Assembly (NCBI RefSeq): GCF_007785775.2
Contig: NZ_VNIK02000018.1
Span: 1 to 64,000, forward strand
Reading direction: 5' to 3'
From: Flagellimonas hadalis
Lineage (GTDB): Bacteria; Bacteroidota; Bacteroidia; Flavobacteriales; Flavobacteriaceae
Length of the DNA: 64,000 nt
Notes under the pieces: model-generated
The model's input: the letters and a program-made list of their open reading frames with translations, nothing else
Databases searched by the model: none
Told to the model about the DNA's origin: nothing
In this document: positions 49,367 through 57,968 of the stretch, piece by piece
Layout: each line of letters begins with the position of its first letter
How positions within the stretch are numbered: the stretch's first letter is position 1
Made by a program: the position numbers and the translations under genes

Positions 49367-49879
49367 TTAATGGTGCTCAGAATGGTCATCTCCTTTTGAT
49401 TTCATTGTACCATCATCCATCATTCCCATTCCTTCCATATCCATTCCCTTTTCCTTCATCATATTCATGCACGACTCCATACAATCATTGCTCATCATCC
49501 CTTTGTCTTGCATCATTTGCATCATTTCGCCCATCATCTCGCCATCCTTTATCATTCCGTTCATCATGGAATGCATCATTTGTCTGTTGCCCATCATTTG
49601 GTTCATTATGGTGCTGTCGCCCATCATCATTTGCATGCCTTGTCCCTTCATCATGGTGCCCATCATTTTTTTGTTTCCCTGCATCATTTGCATGGCATGG
49701 TCGCTCCCTTGCATCTGTTCCATGAATTCCATCATATAATCATGGTTTTGTACCAGATCTTTAAGGATCTCGCTTCTGGTTTCCTCGTTTTGAAGCAAGG
49801 TTTGTACATCGGTTGATTGTTTGCAACCGTTCAAGGACAAAAGCCCTATCACAGAAAAAATAATTACTAAATTTCTCAT
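49367..49879 (-). CDS. Methionine-rich putative lipoprotein
   Basis: This 170-residue protein has a lipoprotein-type signal (VIGLLSLNGCKQS, Cys at residue 19). Residues 30-60 are shared with the protein at 47856 (LVQNHDYMMEF). The next 100 residues contain methionine every two to four positions (KKMMGTMMKGQGMQMMMGDS, NQMMGNRQMMHSMMNGM). It ends in a His-rich tail. Such Met-rich stretches bind Cu(I)/Ag(I) in CusF- or PcoE-like periplasmic proteins. The DNA repeats here (CATCAT on the plus strand) simply reflect Met codons. Confidence 0.8.
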   Translation of the reverse strand: MRNLVIIFSVIGLLSLNGCKQSTDVQTLLQNEETRSEILKDLVQNHDYMMEFMEQMQGSDHAMQMMQGNKKMMGTMMKGQGMQMMMGDSTIMNQMMGNRQMMHSMMNGMIKDGEMMGEMMQMMQDKGMMSNDCMESCMNMMKEKGMDMEGMGMMDDGTMKSKGDDHSEHH

Positions 49880-49903
49880 TGTATATGAATTAAGGATTAA
49901 TCG

Positions 49904-50221
49904 TCAATTGGCTGATTTCAGAAAGGATTCGATTTTGGTGATCTCCTCTTCCGTCAGATTGGCCCTAACCCGCATGTGCAGGCTTATGGTTTCCCAATCG
50001 GTATCGTTGTAATCCGCGGGTGAAGGGGCAATATGACATCGGTTGCACACCTCGCCCCAGAGCTGCGCCCCGGATTTTTCAATTTTGAAATCCACTTCAC
50101 TCCCCGCCACCTCGGTCGCGGTATCCGTCGCAATGGGTTTTTTATTGGAGGAGCAGGCGACCATGATCGATGCCATGACGGACAGGATTATTGCTGCTTT
50201 AAAATTCGTTGTTGTTTTCAT
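49904..50221 (-). CDS. Small c-type cytochrome lipoprotein
   Basis: This 105-residue protein has a signal with lipobox (VMASIMVACSSN) and one heme site CNRCH (WGEVCNRCHIAPSPADY). An SLHMRVRANLTEEE segment may supply the axial methionine. It is a diheme-free, small electron carrier. I place the start at 50221 (MKTTTNFKAA), which avoids overlap with the porin gene. A matching cytochrome is encoded at 51396; both likely move electrons in the periplasm near the copper oxidase. Confidence 0.85.
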   Translation of the reverse strand: MKTTTNFKAAIILSVMASIMVACSSNKKPIATDTATEVAGSEVDFKIEKSGAQLWGEVCNRCHIAPSPADYNDTDWETISLHMRVRANLTEEEITKIESFLKSAN

Positions 50222-50241
50222 TTCACTTTCTTTTTTTGATT

Positions 50242-51399
50242 TTAAAATCCAATGGCCCAATGCACAAACAATCCATTGGTACGGGTCGTGCCATCACTGT
50301 CATGACCACCTTCCATCTTGGTGGTTTGATAGCTGAATTTGACCACGGAACGCCAACTCAGCCAATAGTTCAAACCAAAAGCGTACTGCGTTGACTTCTC
50401 TTCCCACTCCGCTCCTTCAGGTGCGTTGAAATCGGAATATCGACCCACAAATTCAAGTTGTTTCATAAAGTCGCTTCCCGACATGATGGGGCGATAGCTC
50501 AATTGTGTATAAAAGGAGCTGCTTTGGTTGTCAAAGGAGTAAGGTTCGGAAATCCCATCTTCGATTTCATAGTAGGTGGCGGTATCCACATTGGAACTGT
50601 TGTACTGGGCCTTGATGTCCACAACCCCTTGTAAGGGGGTGATCGATTTTACATAGGAAAGATCCAGCGCCCAAAGAAAGGCACCCACATCCTTGTAATC
50701 GGAGTCCTCTGCACCGGTACTGTTGGTCATATAGGCGGAAATCCCCCATTCCATGGATGAATCCGAGAGCGGGAGTAGGCCGATCCTGCCACCCAAGGCC
50801 TTGGCCAGGTTCACATCTTCATAATAACCGAAATCCAGCATACCCGCTTCTTCAGGCTCCTCACTTCCATCTTTGATGCGCGGACCGTTGGTCACATAAA
50901 CCGCATAGTTCAGTTTGGGACCGCCCAGATCGAATGCCCCCCTGAGTTCGACGCCGATATCGGAGGCCGGTGCAATTCCGTCGTGACCAAATCCAAGGGG
51001 TCTGCTTGGAAGTCGGTTGATCCATGCAGGGTGCAAACGCTCCATAAAGGTTCCAAAGGGAAGCAGGAATTTACCGGCCCTTACGGTCATGTGCTTGTTG
51101 AGCACATACATCACATCGGCATATTCCAGTCCCGTTTTCAATTCATTTCCTTCGAGCTCAAACTCCAGTTCGGCCTCGAACATGAGCTTGTCGGAATGCT
51201 TGTAGAGGAATATAGGGGCGAATGTGGCCCCTAGAAAGGTGGATTCTTGTTCACCACCGGTATCCAAATATTCAAATCCGGTGTGTCCGTAACCACGCAG
51301 CATGAACTGCGTCTTACTGGGTTCAAAGGTGTTGTAGGTCTGGGCCAAAGCCGAAGATCCCAACCCTAAGATAATTAGGGTCATTAGTAGTTTTTTCAT
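50242..51399 (-). CDS. Outer-membrane porin
   Basis: This 385-residue protein has a signal peptide (KKLLMTLIILGLGSSALA, then Q). An all-beta mature part follows, with alternating aromatic strands (FMLRGYGHTGFEYLD, FEAELEFELEG, YADVMYVLNKHMTVRAGKFL) and a C-terminal strand ending WAIGF. This is a phosphate-selective-porin-like or general OM channel. I put the start at 51399, overlapping the cytochrome stop by four bases (ATGA). The substrate is not defined; together with cytochromes it may allow entry of small ions. Confidence 0.8.
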   Translation of the reverse strand: MKKLLMTLIILGLGSSALAQTYNTFEPSKTQFMLRGYGHTGFEYLDTGGEQESTFLGATFAPIFLYKHSDKLMFEAELEFELEGNELKTGLEYADVMYVLNKHMTVRAGKFLLPFGTFMERLHPAWINRLPSRPLGFGHDGIAPASDIGVELRGAFDLGGPKLNYAVYVTNGPRIKDGSEEPEEAGMLDFGYYEDVNLAKALGGRIGLLPLSDSSMEWGISAYMTNSTGAEDSDYKDVGAFLWALDLSYVKSITPLQGVVDIKAQYNSSNVDTATYYEIEDGISEPYSFDNQSSSFYTQLSYRPIMSGSDFMKQLEFVGRYSDFNAPEGAEWEEKSTQYAFGLNYWLSWRSVVKFSYQTTKMEGGHDSDGTTRTNGLFVHWAIGF

Positions 51400-51803
51400 T
51401 TTTTCAAGGTTCTGATATAGTTGATCAATTCCCATCTCTTGTTTTCGGGAAGTGCGGTTTCATAGGAAGCCATAGGGGGCTTACCGTTGGTCAATTTCCA
51501 GAATAGGGCACCGTCCGATTGGGACTGTACCTTGGCACTGGTCAAGTCGGTGGGTTTTGGGGTCAATCCGGCTCCGCCCATGCCGTCTCCCTTACCCTTG
51601 GCCCCGTGGCAGATCACACAGAGCATTCTGAAGGTCCGTTTGCCGCTTTCTGTCGCCGTGGCATCATTTTTTAAGGGATTGTTCAAATTGTCCGCACTGG
51701 CCGGGGCTTCCCATTGGGTCTGTGCTCTGGTCGCCTGTAGGGCCAAAAGGGTCATTAGGAACGTTAGCATTATGGGTATTGATTTTTTTTGTGTAAGTTT
51801 CAT
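51396..51803 (-). CDS. c-type cytochrome, CVICH
   Basis: This 135-residue protein has a signal peptide (IMLTFLMTLLALQATRA, then Q) and one heme site MLCVICHGAKGKGDGMGG. A downstream methionine follows in NGKPPMASYETALPENKRW, typical of class I cytochromes. The C-terminus WELINYIRTLKK is standard. It precedes the porin gene in a coupled pair. It probably accepts electrons in the periplasm. The same family is seen beside copper oxidase genes in other Bacteroidota. Confidence 0.9.
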   Translation of the reverse strand: MKLTQKKSIPIMLTFLMTLLALQATRAQTQWEAPASADNLNNPLKNDATATESGKRTFRMLCVICHGAKGKGDGMGGAGLTPKPTDLTSAKVQSQSDGALFWKLTNGKPPMASYETALPENKRWELINYIRTLKK

Positions 51804-51878
51804 TTTATTATTTGTTAGGTTGTTGCGTTAAAACTACTGTTTGACCTGACAGGCCATCTTCATAATATTCCTGGATTT

Positions 51879-52460
51879 TTATATTATTTCGTCAAGAAAA
51901 TCCCTTTGCCACATTTGTCCGTTTTTGTAATCCGTCATGCTCATCCCCATAATTTCCTTGAACTGTGCGGACAAATGGTTGACGCTGCTGTAATCGAGCA
52001 TATAGGCGATATCGGAAAATGAATATTGTCCCAGTTGGATAAGCTCCTTTACCTTTTCGATCTTGAGCTTGATAAAGTACTTTTCGATCGTGATGTTTTC
52101 ATTTCTGGAAAAAACCTTGCTCAGTACTTTGTAATCGCGATGCAATAAATCGACAAGGTAGTCCGAGGTGTTCCCTTTGTGGTTAATCGGGACGTTGGTC
52201 ACTAAGGAAATCAAGCCTATCTTGATTTTCTCAACGATCATTTCCTCTTCGCTTTTGGCTATTTCAAAGCCATTGGAATGTAGGACGTCCACGACTTTTT
52301 GGTCAACTTCGGCAATCCCTATTTCCGGGGCATTTACCGTAAGTTTCCCCAGTTCAAGGGATAGAACCTCAATGCCCAGGTCATGCAATTCTTGTCTTAT
52401 GACCTTGAGGCATCGCCTACAGACCATATGCTTTATCCAGTATTCCTTTTTGGAATCCAT
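51879..52460 (-). CDS. AraC-family regulator with N-terminal CxxC metal-binding domain
   Basis: This 193-residue regulator has an N-terminal ferredoxin-like HMA-type region (residues 1-70) with WIKHMVCRRCLKVIRQELHD (CxxC) and a beta-alpha-beta pattern. The AraC-type double helix-turn-helix follows (about 90-185), with SFSDIAYMLDYSSVNHLSAQ and FKEIMGMSMTDYKN. The obvious reading is a copper sensor controlling the surrounding cluster. Its upstream region carries an 8-bp stem hairpin (52491-52510). Similar proteins occur beside copper genes in other Flavobacteriia. Confidence 0.85.
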   Translation of the reverse strand: MDSKKEYWIKHMVCRRCLKVIRQELHDLGIEVLSLELGKLTVNAPEIGIAEVDQKVVDVLHSNGFEIAKSEEEMIVEKIKIGLISLVTNVPINHKGNTSDYLVDLLHRDYKVLSKVFSRNENITIEKYFIKLKIEKVKELIQLGQYSFSDIAYMLDYSSVNHLSAQFKEIMGMSMTDYKNGQMWQRDFLDEII

Positions 52461-52490
52461 GGTGTCTGAGTTATTGTTAAGCGTAAATAA

Positions 52491-52510
52491 TATCGGGTCA
52501 AAACCCGATA
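52491..52510. promoter_or_regulatory. Perfect 8-bp inverted repeat between the AraC and HYC_CC_PP genes
   Basis: TATCGGGT, loop CAAA, ACCCGATA. It lies 30 bases upstream of the AraC regulator start and downstream of the HYC_CC_PP stop. It may be an operator for the regulator or, read on the minus strand, a weak terminator of the HYC_CC_PP transcript (followed by ATTATTTA rather than a T-run). Confidence 0.4.
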
Positions 52511-52626
52511 GGAGAATCGATCAGGATATGCCGTCGTGGAGATAGCACACGACAAAAAAGGTCATTTAGTGGCCATGACCAATGTGAAGAGCGAACGATT
52601 GCATTGACGTTCCGCCAGTGTAAAAA

Positions 52627-53046
52627 TCAAATTAGGAAAGTTTCATGAAGGACAAGGAGATCCTGTTCGATCCACGGGGGATCGTAGTCTTTAAAAGGGA
52701 TTATGTTTTCCTGTAGCCCTTCGAAACGATCGATATGGTAAAAAATAAAGGCATTTAGAAATACAAGTGTGCCGAAATCAAGGTCAAAGGAATCCAGCAT
52801 CAGGTCATCCTTGCCAATATTGGCATAGGTATCGGTGCTGCAGCAATCCTTTTGTTCCAAAGAGCACTTCCTTGAGGTGTTTTTGGGATTTTGAAGCTTT
52901 TGGTCGCAGGGTTTTGCTTTGCCGGTCACAGAAAAACTGACCAACTTGTTACAGCAAAAATGGGCATTCGATGCAAAGGAAGTGGTACTGATCAATACAG
53001 AACAGGCCAGAAACAGGGACAATATTTTCGATGTGGTTTGCTTCAC
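52627..53046 (-). CDS. HYC_CC_PP family protein, minus-strand copy
   Basis: This 139-residue exported protein has a signal peptide (ILSLFLACSVLISTTSFA). It shows the family's defining elements: HFCC (for HYC), a CC pair in KDCCSTD, and a proline pair in YDPPW. A GTG start at 53046 leads to MKQTTSKIL. The family is known only from sequence in Bacteroidota, often next to copper/RND efflux genes; Cys- and His-rich motifs suggest metal binding. A second copy is divergently encoded at 53610. Confidence 0.8.
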   Translation of the reverse strand: MKQTTSKILSLFLACSVLISTTSFASNAHFCCNKLVSFSVTGKAKPCDQKLQNPKNTSRKCSLEQKDCCSTDTYANIGKDDLMLDSFDLDFGTLVFLNAFIFYHIDRFEGLQENIIPFKDYDPPWIEQDLLVLHETFLI

Positions 53047-53609
53047 TTCCTAAAGTTACTAAATTTTGTTTAACTCGCTAAAAATCAAACTGTAATCAAT
53101 TATGCAGTTATCCATATGATTACTGTTTGTGTGTGATTTCAGCAGGATTTGGTTCCAAATGTAAGGTATGGGATTCGGAAAAAACATGACAAATATCAGG
53201 TTTACCAAAAGTACTGGCATTGGGCCACCACAAGGATCACAATACTATACTGGTATACAATATGTGGGGAAAGGAATGACCGTCAGCTGTCCAACGATCG
53301 GATTCGGTATCGAGGAACTTTAAGGTCTGTTATGGTTCGATTGAAGACAAGGGTTCCACCTTTAATCGGGTTGAAAATACAATGCTATTGGTCAGGGTTC
53401 CATCCGTTGCCAGTAAGGAGGGCCTTCGAACCACGATGTGCTTTATACCGTCCCGGACCAGATACGATGGTCGTATAAATGATTGATGGTCAAAAGTATG
53501 GGGTGCCATGGTCGGTACTTTGAAAAGCAGGGGCTTTATGCGGAATCCTTGTATAAATTGTGTTAAATTTAATGAGGTTGTTAAAATTTTTGTAGTTTTG
53601 TAACCGCTT
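53047..53609. other. Intergenic region between divergent HYC_CC_PP genes
   Basis: About 560 bases. A short plus-strand frame (53188-53322, MTNIRFTKSTGIGPPQGSQY onward) is a possible decayed gene, but no domain is recognised. The right end carries TAGTTTTG, matching the Bacteroidota -7 motif. It probably contains the promoters of both arms of the copper cluster. Confidence 0.45.
53593..53600 (+). promoter_or_regulatory. Candidate Bacteroidota -7 element before the plus-strand copper arm
   Basis: TAGTTTTG fits TAnnTTTG exactly. It lies 10 bases before the ATG at 53610, so the leader would be very short. A good -33 TTG at the proper distance is not obvious, so confidence is modest. Confidence 0.35.
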
Positions 53610-54026
53610 ATGAGAATATTTTGGTTCAAAATATTATCTTGTTTTATGGCACTCAACGTGCTGGCATCCACCTTTTCCTTTGCGGTGGCACAACACTATT
53701 GTGGGGAAGATCTTGTTGATTTTTCCTTCTTCGGTAAAGCGGAATCCTGTGGAATGGATATGCAGCAGCCATCGGATTCACACCAGCACAAGCTGCAGAA
53801 AAAACAGTGTTGCGATGACGAAACGCTTTCCGTACAAGGAAATGGGGATCTATTGCTTTCCGTTGAAAATTTAAGTGTTGGGGAGCATCAGTTCCTGGTT
53901 GCCTTCACGTACAGTTACATCAATCTTTTTGAGGGATTACAGGAAAATATAGTTTCTGTCGTACATTACCCTCCGCCCCTTTTGGTCAAGGATATTCAGA
54001 TTCTTGATCAAACTTTCCTTATTTAA
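53610..54026 (+). CDS. HYC_CC_PP family protein, plus-strand copy
   Basis: This 138-residue protein has a signal peptide (ILSCFMALNVLASTFSFAVA). It then shows the family's HYC (AQHYCGEDLVDFSFFGKAES), CC (KKQCCDDETL) and PP (VHYPPPLLV) elements. It shares layout and several blocks with the minus-strand copy (GLQENI followed by the PP element). It heads the cusA-cusC-cusB operon after a 104-base gap and may be a periplasmic accessory of Cu efflux. Confidence 0.85.
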   Translation: MRIFWFKILSCFMALNVLASTFSFAVAQHYCGEDLVDFSFFGKAESCGMDMQQPSDSHQHKLQKKQCCDDETLSVQGNGDLLLSVENLSVGEHQFLVAFTYSYINLFEGLQENIVSVVHYPPPLLVKDIQILDQTFLI

Positions 54027-54130
54027 GAGCATATCGATGACGTTTGGCCGTGCTATGGTTTTTGGCATGGCCCTAGGTATTTATTGCCTTTGGAACATTT
54101 TCACTATTTCCAACACAATAAACTCATGAT

Positions 54131-57100
54131 ATGCTTAATAAAATCATAAAATACTTTTTAGAGAACAAACTGGTGACCGTTCTCGTTTTAATAACGTTGG
54201 TTACCTGGGGGATTGTCACTTCCCCCTTCAATTGGAATACGGGCTTTCTCCCAAAAGACCCGGTGCCCGTGGATGCCATTCCCGATATTGGGGAAAACCA
54301 GCAAATTGTTTTCACGCAATGGCCCGGGCGATCGCCACAAGATATCGAGGATCAGATTTCTTATCCAATGACGACCTATTTACTTGGAATTCCAGGGGTG
54401 AAAACGATCCGTAGTTCATCCATCTTTGGATTTTCCAGTATCTATATCATTTTTAATGATGATGTGGAATTTTATTGGTCGCGCTCCCGGATCCTTGAAA
54501 AATTGAATTCACTTCCCGCAGGGCTGTTGCCCGATGGGGTAACCCCGACTTTGGGTCCTGACGCCACGGCATTGGGACAGGTATATTGGTATACCCTGGA
54601 AGGAAGGGACAAGGATGGGAACCCTACAGGAGGATGGGATCTGCACGAAATACGGACTGCCCAGGATTTTTATGTGAAATACGGGTTGAATGCCGTGGAC
54701 GGGGTGTCCGAAGTGGCTTCGATCGGTGGTTTCGTCCAAGAATATCAAGTGGATGTAAATCCAGATGCCCTGAAAGCCTATAATATTCCTTTATACAAGG
54801 TCATGGAGGCCGTACGGAAGTCGAACAGGGATGTGGGCGCCAAGACCATTGAAGTCAATCAAGCAGAATATTTGGTCAGGGGCTTGGGATATGTCAAAAA
54901 TACGGAAGACATAGAAAAGGCCGTGGTTGCCGTCTTTGACAATGTCCCGGTTCGGGTCAAGGATATTGGGGTGGTCAGCTTGGGACCGGCCACACGAAGG
55001 GGCGTGCTCGATAAAGGGGGCGCCGAAGTGGTAGGTGGCGTCGTGGTCGCCCGTTATGGTTCCAATCCTTTGGCGGTCATCAATAATGTGAAGGACAAGA
55101 TCAAGGAAATCGCACCCGGTTTGCCCAAAAAGACATTGGCCAATGGTGTGGAAAGCCAATTGACCGTGGTCCCGTTTTATGACCGGACACAGCTCATCCA
55201 CGAGACCATAGGTACTTTGGAAAATGCCCTGTCCCACGAAATACTGATCAGCATCATCGTTGTACTGGTACTTGTCCTCAACCTGAGGGCCTCTGTGATC
55301 ATATCCAGTCTATTGCCTGTCGGGGTCCTAATGACCTTTATTGTCATGCAATATGCCGGGGTAGATGCCAATGTGGTGGCCCTTTCCGGGATAGCCATTG
55401 CCATAGGGGTGATGGTGGACGTGGGGATCGTGTTCGTCGAGAACATTATCCGTCATTTGGAAATGCCCGAGAACCATGGTGCCAAGGGCAAGGAACTCAT
55501 TCAGGTAATATATAAGGCCACCGTGGAAGTGGCCTCGGCAATTACGACCGCATTGGCGACCACCGTCGTGAGCTTTGTGCCTGTCTTTGCCATGCAATCG
55601 GCAGAAGGGAAGCTATTTAGGCCCTTGGCCTTTACCAAGACCTTTGCCCTGTTGAGCGCCTTTGTGCTGGGAATCGTTGTGCTTCCGGCATTGGCCCATT
55701 TTGTAATGGGGGTGGATTATGACAAGAAACGGGTGCGACGGTTTTGGTCCATTCTATTGATATCCACCGGGCTTATTTTTGCATTTTATGCCCAGATGTG
55801 GTTGCCATTGGTCATTTCACTCATTGGGTTGAACAATTTGATGGAACCCAAATGGCCGGAGCACTATAAATCGTTTCCCAACTATATCAATTTGGGACTG
55901 ACCGTTTTTATCGCTTCCTTCTTCCTGACCGAGGAATGGATGCCCTTGGGACCCCAAAACGGTATTGTGGTCAACTACTTTTTTGTGTTGTTCCTAGTGG
56001 GCATTATCCTGGCCGCTTTGATGGGAATCGTACATTTCTATACCCCGGTCCTAAAGTGGTGTCTGGAAAACAAAGGAAAGTTCATGCTCATCCCATTCGT
56101 GACCCTGTTTTTTGGGGTATTGGTTTGGCTGGGGTTCGATAGCACCTTTGGAATCGTGGCCAAAGGCTTTGAATCGGTAGGTTGGAAAAGTGTCAGACAG
56201 ACCTCGGGATGGCAGGCAGCTTCCAAGAGATTCCCGGGAATAGGATCCGAGTTCATGCCATCGCTCAATGAAGGTTCGTTCCTGTTGATGCCGACATCCA
56301 TGCCGCATTCAGGGGTGGAATACAACAAAAGGGTGGTTGGACAGTTGGATATGCTCTTGGGAAGCATACCCGAAGTGGACTTGGTTGTCGGTAAACTCGG
56401 TCGCGTTGAATCCGCACTGGACCCTGCACCCATTTCCATGTATGAGAACATCATCAACTATAAACCTGAATTCATTGTGAATGAAGACGGACATAGGGTC
56501 CGTTATAAAGTAGATCGAAAGGACAGGTTCATTACCCAGCATAAAGACACTTTGACCAATGAGGAGGCCTTGCAGTTAGGGATTGCCGAGAAGGACCTGA
56601 TCGTGGATGAGGACGGTGAGTTTTTCCGAAACTGGAGGCCTCATATCAAATCCCCCAACGATATCTGGGATGAGATCGTAAAGGTCACCAAGATCCCGGG
56701 CATAACCTCTGCTCCCAAATTACAGCCCATAGAAACCCGGTTGGTGATGTTGCAGACCGGAATGCGCGCTCCCATGGGGATCAAGGTTTTTGGTCCCGAT
56801 CTGAAGACCATCGAGGATTTTGGGATGCAATTGGAAGGTATCTTGAAGGAAGTGCCCTCGGTCAAGGCAGAAGCCGTATTCGCCGATAGAATAGTGGGCA
56901 AACCTTATTTGCACCTCAATATCAACAGGGACGGGATATCCCGATATGGTTTGAACATTGAAGATGTGCAGCAAAGCATCGAAACAGCGATCGGTGGGAT
57001 GAAAATCACCTCCACCGTTGAAGGTAGGGAACGTTTTCCCGTGCGGGTGCGCTACCCGAGGGAATTGAGGGACGACCCGGAATCGTTGAAGAAAATTTTG

Positions 57101-57967
57101 ATTCCCACACCGGTAGGGGCGCAAATTCCCTTATCCCAAGTGGTGGATTTTGAATATGTCCGCGGGCCTCAGGCCATCAAGAGCGAAAACACCTTTTTGG
57201 TGGGCTATGTGCTTTTTGATAAACGGGACGGTTTTGCGGAAGTCGATGTGGTGAACGATGCCCAGGAAGCCATCCAGAAAAAAATCGATGCAGGGGAATT
57301 AACGGTTCCCGCCGGAATAAGCTATAAGTTTTCTGGGAGTTATGAGAACCAAATCAGGGCAGTGAAAAGACTGTCCATTGTCATACCGATCAGTTTGATT
57401 GTGATTTTCTTGCTCCTGTTTTTTCAGTTCAAGACGGTCATCGCATCCTCCATCCATTTTTCCGGAGTTTTTGTTGCTTTTGCGGGAGGTTTCATAATGC
57501 TCTGGCTCTATGGTCAGGATTGGTTCATGAATTTTGCCATTTCAGGGGTCAACATGCGGGATCTGTTCCAAATGCACACGATCAATTTAAGCGTTGCGGT
57601 TTGGGTTGGTTTTATCGCACTTTTCGGTATTGCCACCGATGATGGTGTCATCATGGGTACGTACATCCACCAGGTTTTTGAGGAAAAGAACCCTCAAACC
57701 GTACCGGATGTAAGAGCGGCGGTTTTGGAGGCAGGGAAAAAAAGGGTCCGTCCCGCCATGATGACGGCCGCCGTGGCCATCATCGCCCTTTTGCCCGTGC
57801 TGACCTCTACCGGAAAAGGGGCCGACATTATGATTCCCATGGCCATCCCGACTTTTGGGGGAATGGCCATTCAGATCATGACCATGTTCGTGGTCCCGGT
57901 ACTCCAAGCCTATTGGAGGGAAACAGTCATTATAAATCGCAACAAAGCATTGAAAAAAATACAGTAA
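54131..57967 (+). CDS. cusA: CusA/CzcA-type heavy-metal RND efflux pump
   Basis: This 1278-residue inner-membrane pump is longer than E. coli CusA (1047). It has KTIRSSSIFGFSSIYIIF, GVMVDVGIVFVENIIRHLE (helix 4, charged relay) and GSEFMPSLNEGSFLLMPTSM. GIATDDGVIMGTYIHQVFE and KKRVRPAMMTAAVAIIALLP lie in the second half. Extra segments lie at about 530-640 (additional hydrophobic helices) and 790-840 (VRYKVDRKDRFITQHKD). It exports Cu(I)/Ag(I) or a similar ion. It starts the cusA-C-B operon. Confidence 0.95.
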   Translation: MLNKIIKYFLENKLVTVLVLITLVTWGIVTSPFNWNTGFLPKDPVPVDAIPDIGENQQIVFTQWPGRSPQDIEDQISYPMTTYLLGIPGVKTIRSSSIFGFSSIYIIFNDDVEFYWSRSRILEKLNSLPAGLLPDGVTPTLGPDATALGQVYWYTLEGRDKDGNPTGGWDLHEIRTAQDFYVKYGLNAVDGVSEVASIGGFVQEYQVDVNPDALKAYNIPLYKVMEAVRKSNRDVGAKTIEVNQAEYLVRGLGYVKNTEDIEKAVVAVFDNVPVRVKDIGVVSLGPATRRGVLDKGGAEVVGGVVVARYGSNPLAVINNVKDKIKEIAPGLPKKTLANGVESQLTVVPFYDRTQLIHETIGTLENALSHEILISIIVVLVLVLNLRASVIISSLLPVGVLMTFIVMQYAGVDANVVALSGIAIAIGVMVDVGIVFVENIIRHLEMPENHGAKGKELIQVIYKATVEVASAITTALATTVVSFVPVFAMQSAEGKLFRPLAFTKTFALLSAFVLGIVVLPALAHFVMGVDYDKKRVRRFWSILLISTGLIFAFYAQMWLPLVISLIGLNNLMEPKWPEHYKSFPNYINLGLTVFIASFFLTEEWMPLGPQNGIVVNYFFVLFLVGIILAALMGIVHFYTPVLKWCLENKGKFMLIPFVTLFFGVLVWLGFDSTFGIVAKGFESVGWKSVRQTSGWQAASKRFPGIGSEFMPSLNEGSFLLMPTSMPHSGVEYNKRVVGQLDMLLGSIPEVDLVVGKLGRVESALDPAPISMYENIINYKPEFIVNEDGHRVRYKVDRKDRFITQHKDTLTNEEALQLGIAEKDLIVDEDGEFFRNWRPHIKSPNDIWDEIVKVTKIPGITSAPKLQPIETRLVMLQTGMRAPMGIKVFGPDLKTIEDFGMQLEGILKEVPSVKAEAVFADRIVGKPYLHLNINRDGISRYGLNIEDVQQSIETAIGGMKITSTVEGRERFPVRVRYPRELRDDPESLKKILIPTPVGAQIPLSQVVDFEYVRGPQAIKSENTFLVGYVLFDKRDGFAEVDVVNDAQEAIQKKIDAGELTVPAGISYKFSGSYENQIRAVKRLSIVIPISLIVIFLLLFFQFKTVIASSIHFSGVFVAFAGGFIMLWLYGQDWFMNFAISGVNMRDLFQMHTINLSVAVWVGFIALFGIATDDGVIMGTYIHQVFEEKNPQTVPDVRAAVLEAGKKRVRPAMMTAAVAIIALLPVLTSTGKGADIMIPMAIPTFGGMAIQIMTMFVVPVLQAYWRETVIINRNKALKKIQ

Positions 57968-57968
57968 A

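Noticed and set aside
49420..49740. CAT-rich repetitive DNA that looks like a simple-sequence or CRISPR-like repeat
   Set aside because: It is explained by runs of methionine codons in the lipoprotein on the minus strand; repeat units are irregular and there are no spacers.
53188..53322. Short frame in the gap between the HYC_CC_PP genes (MTNIRFTKST...)
   Set aside because: Only 44 residues with no recognisable domain and no good leader; noted as possible decay but not called a gene.
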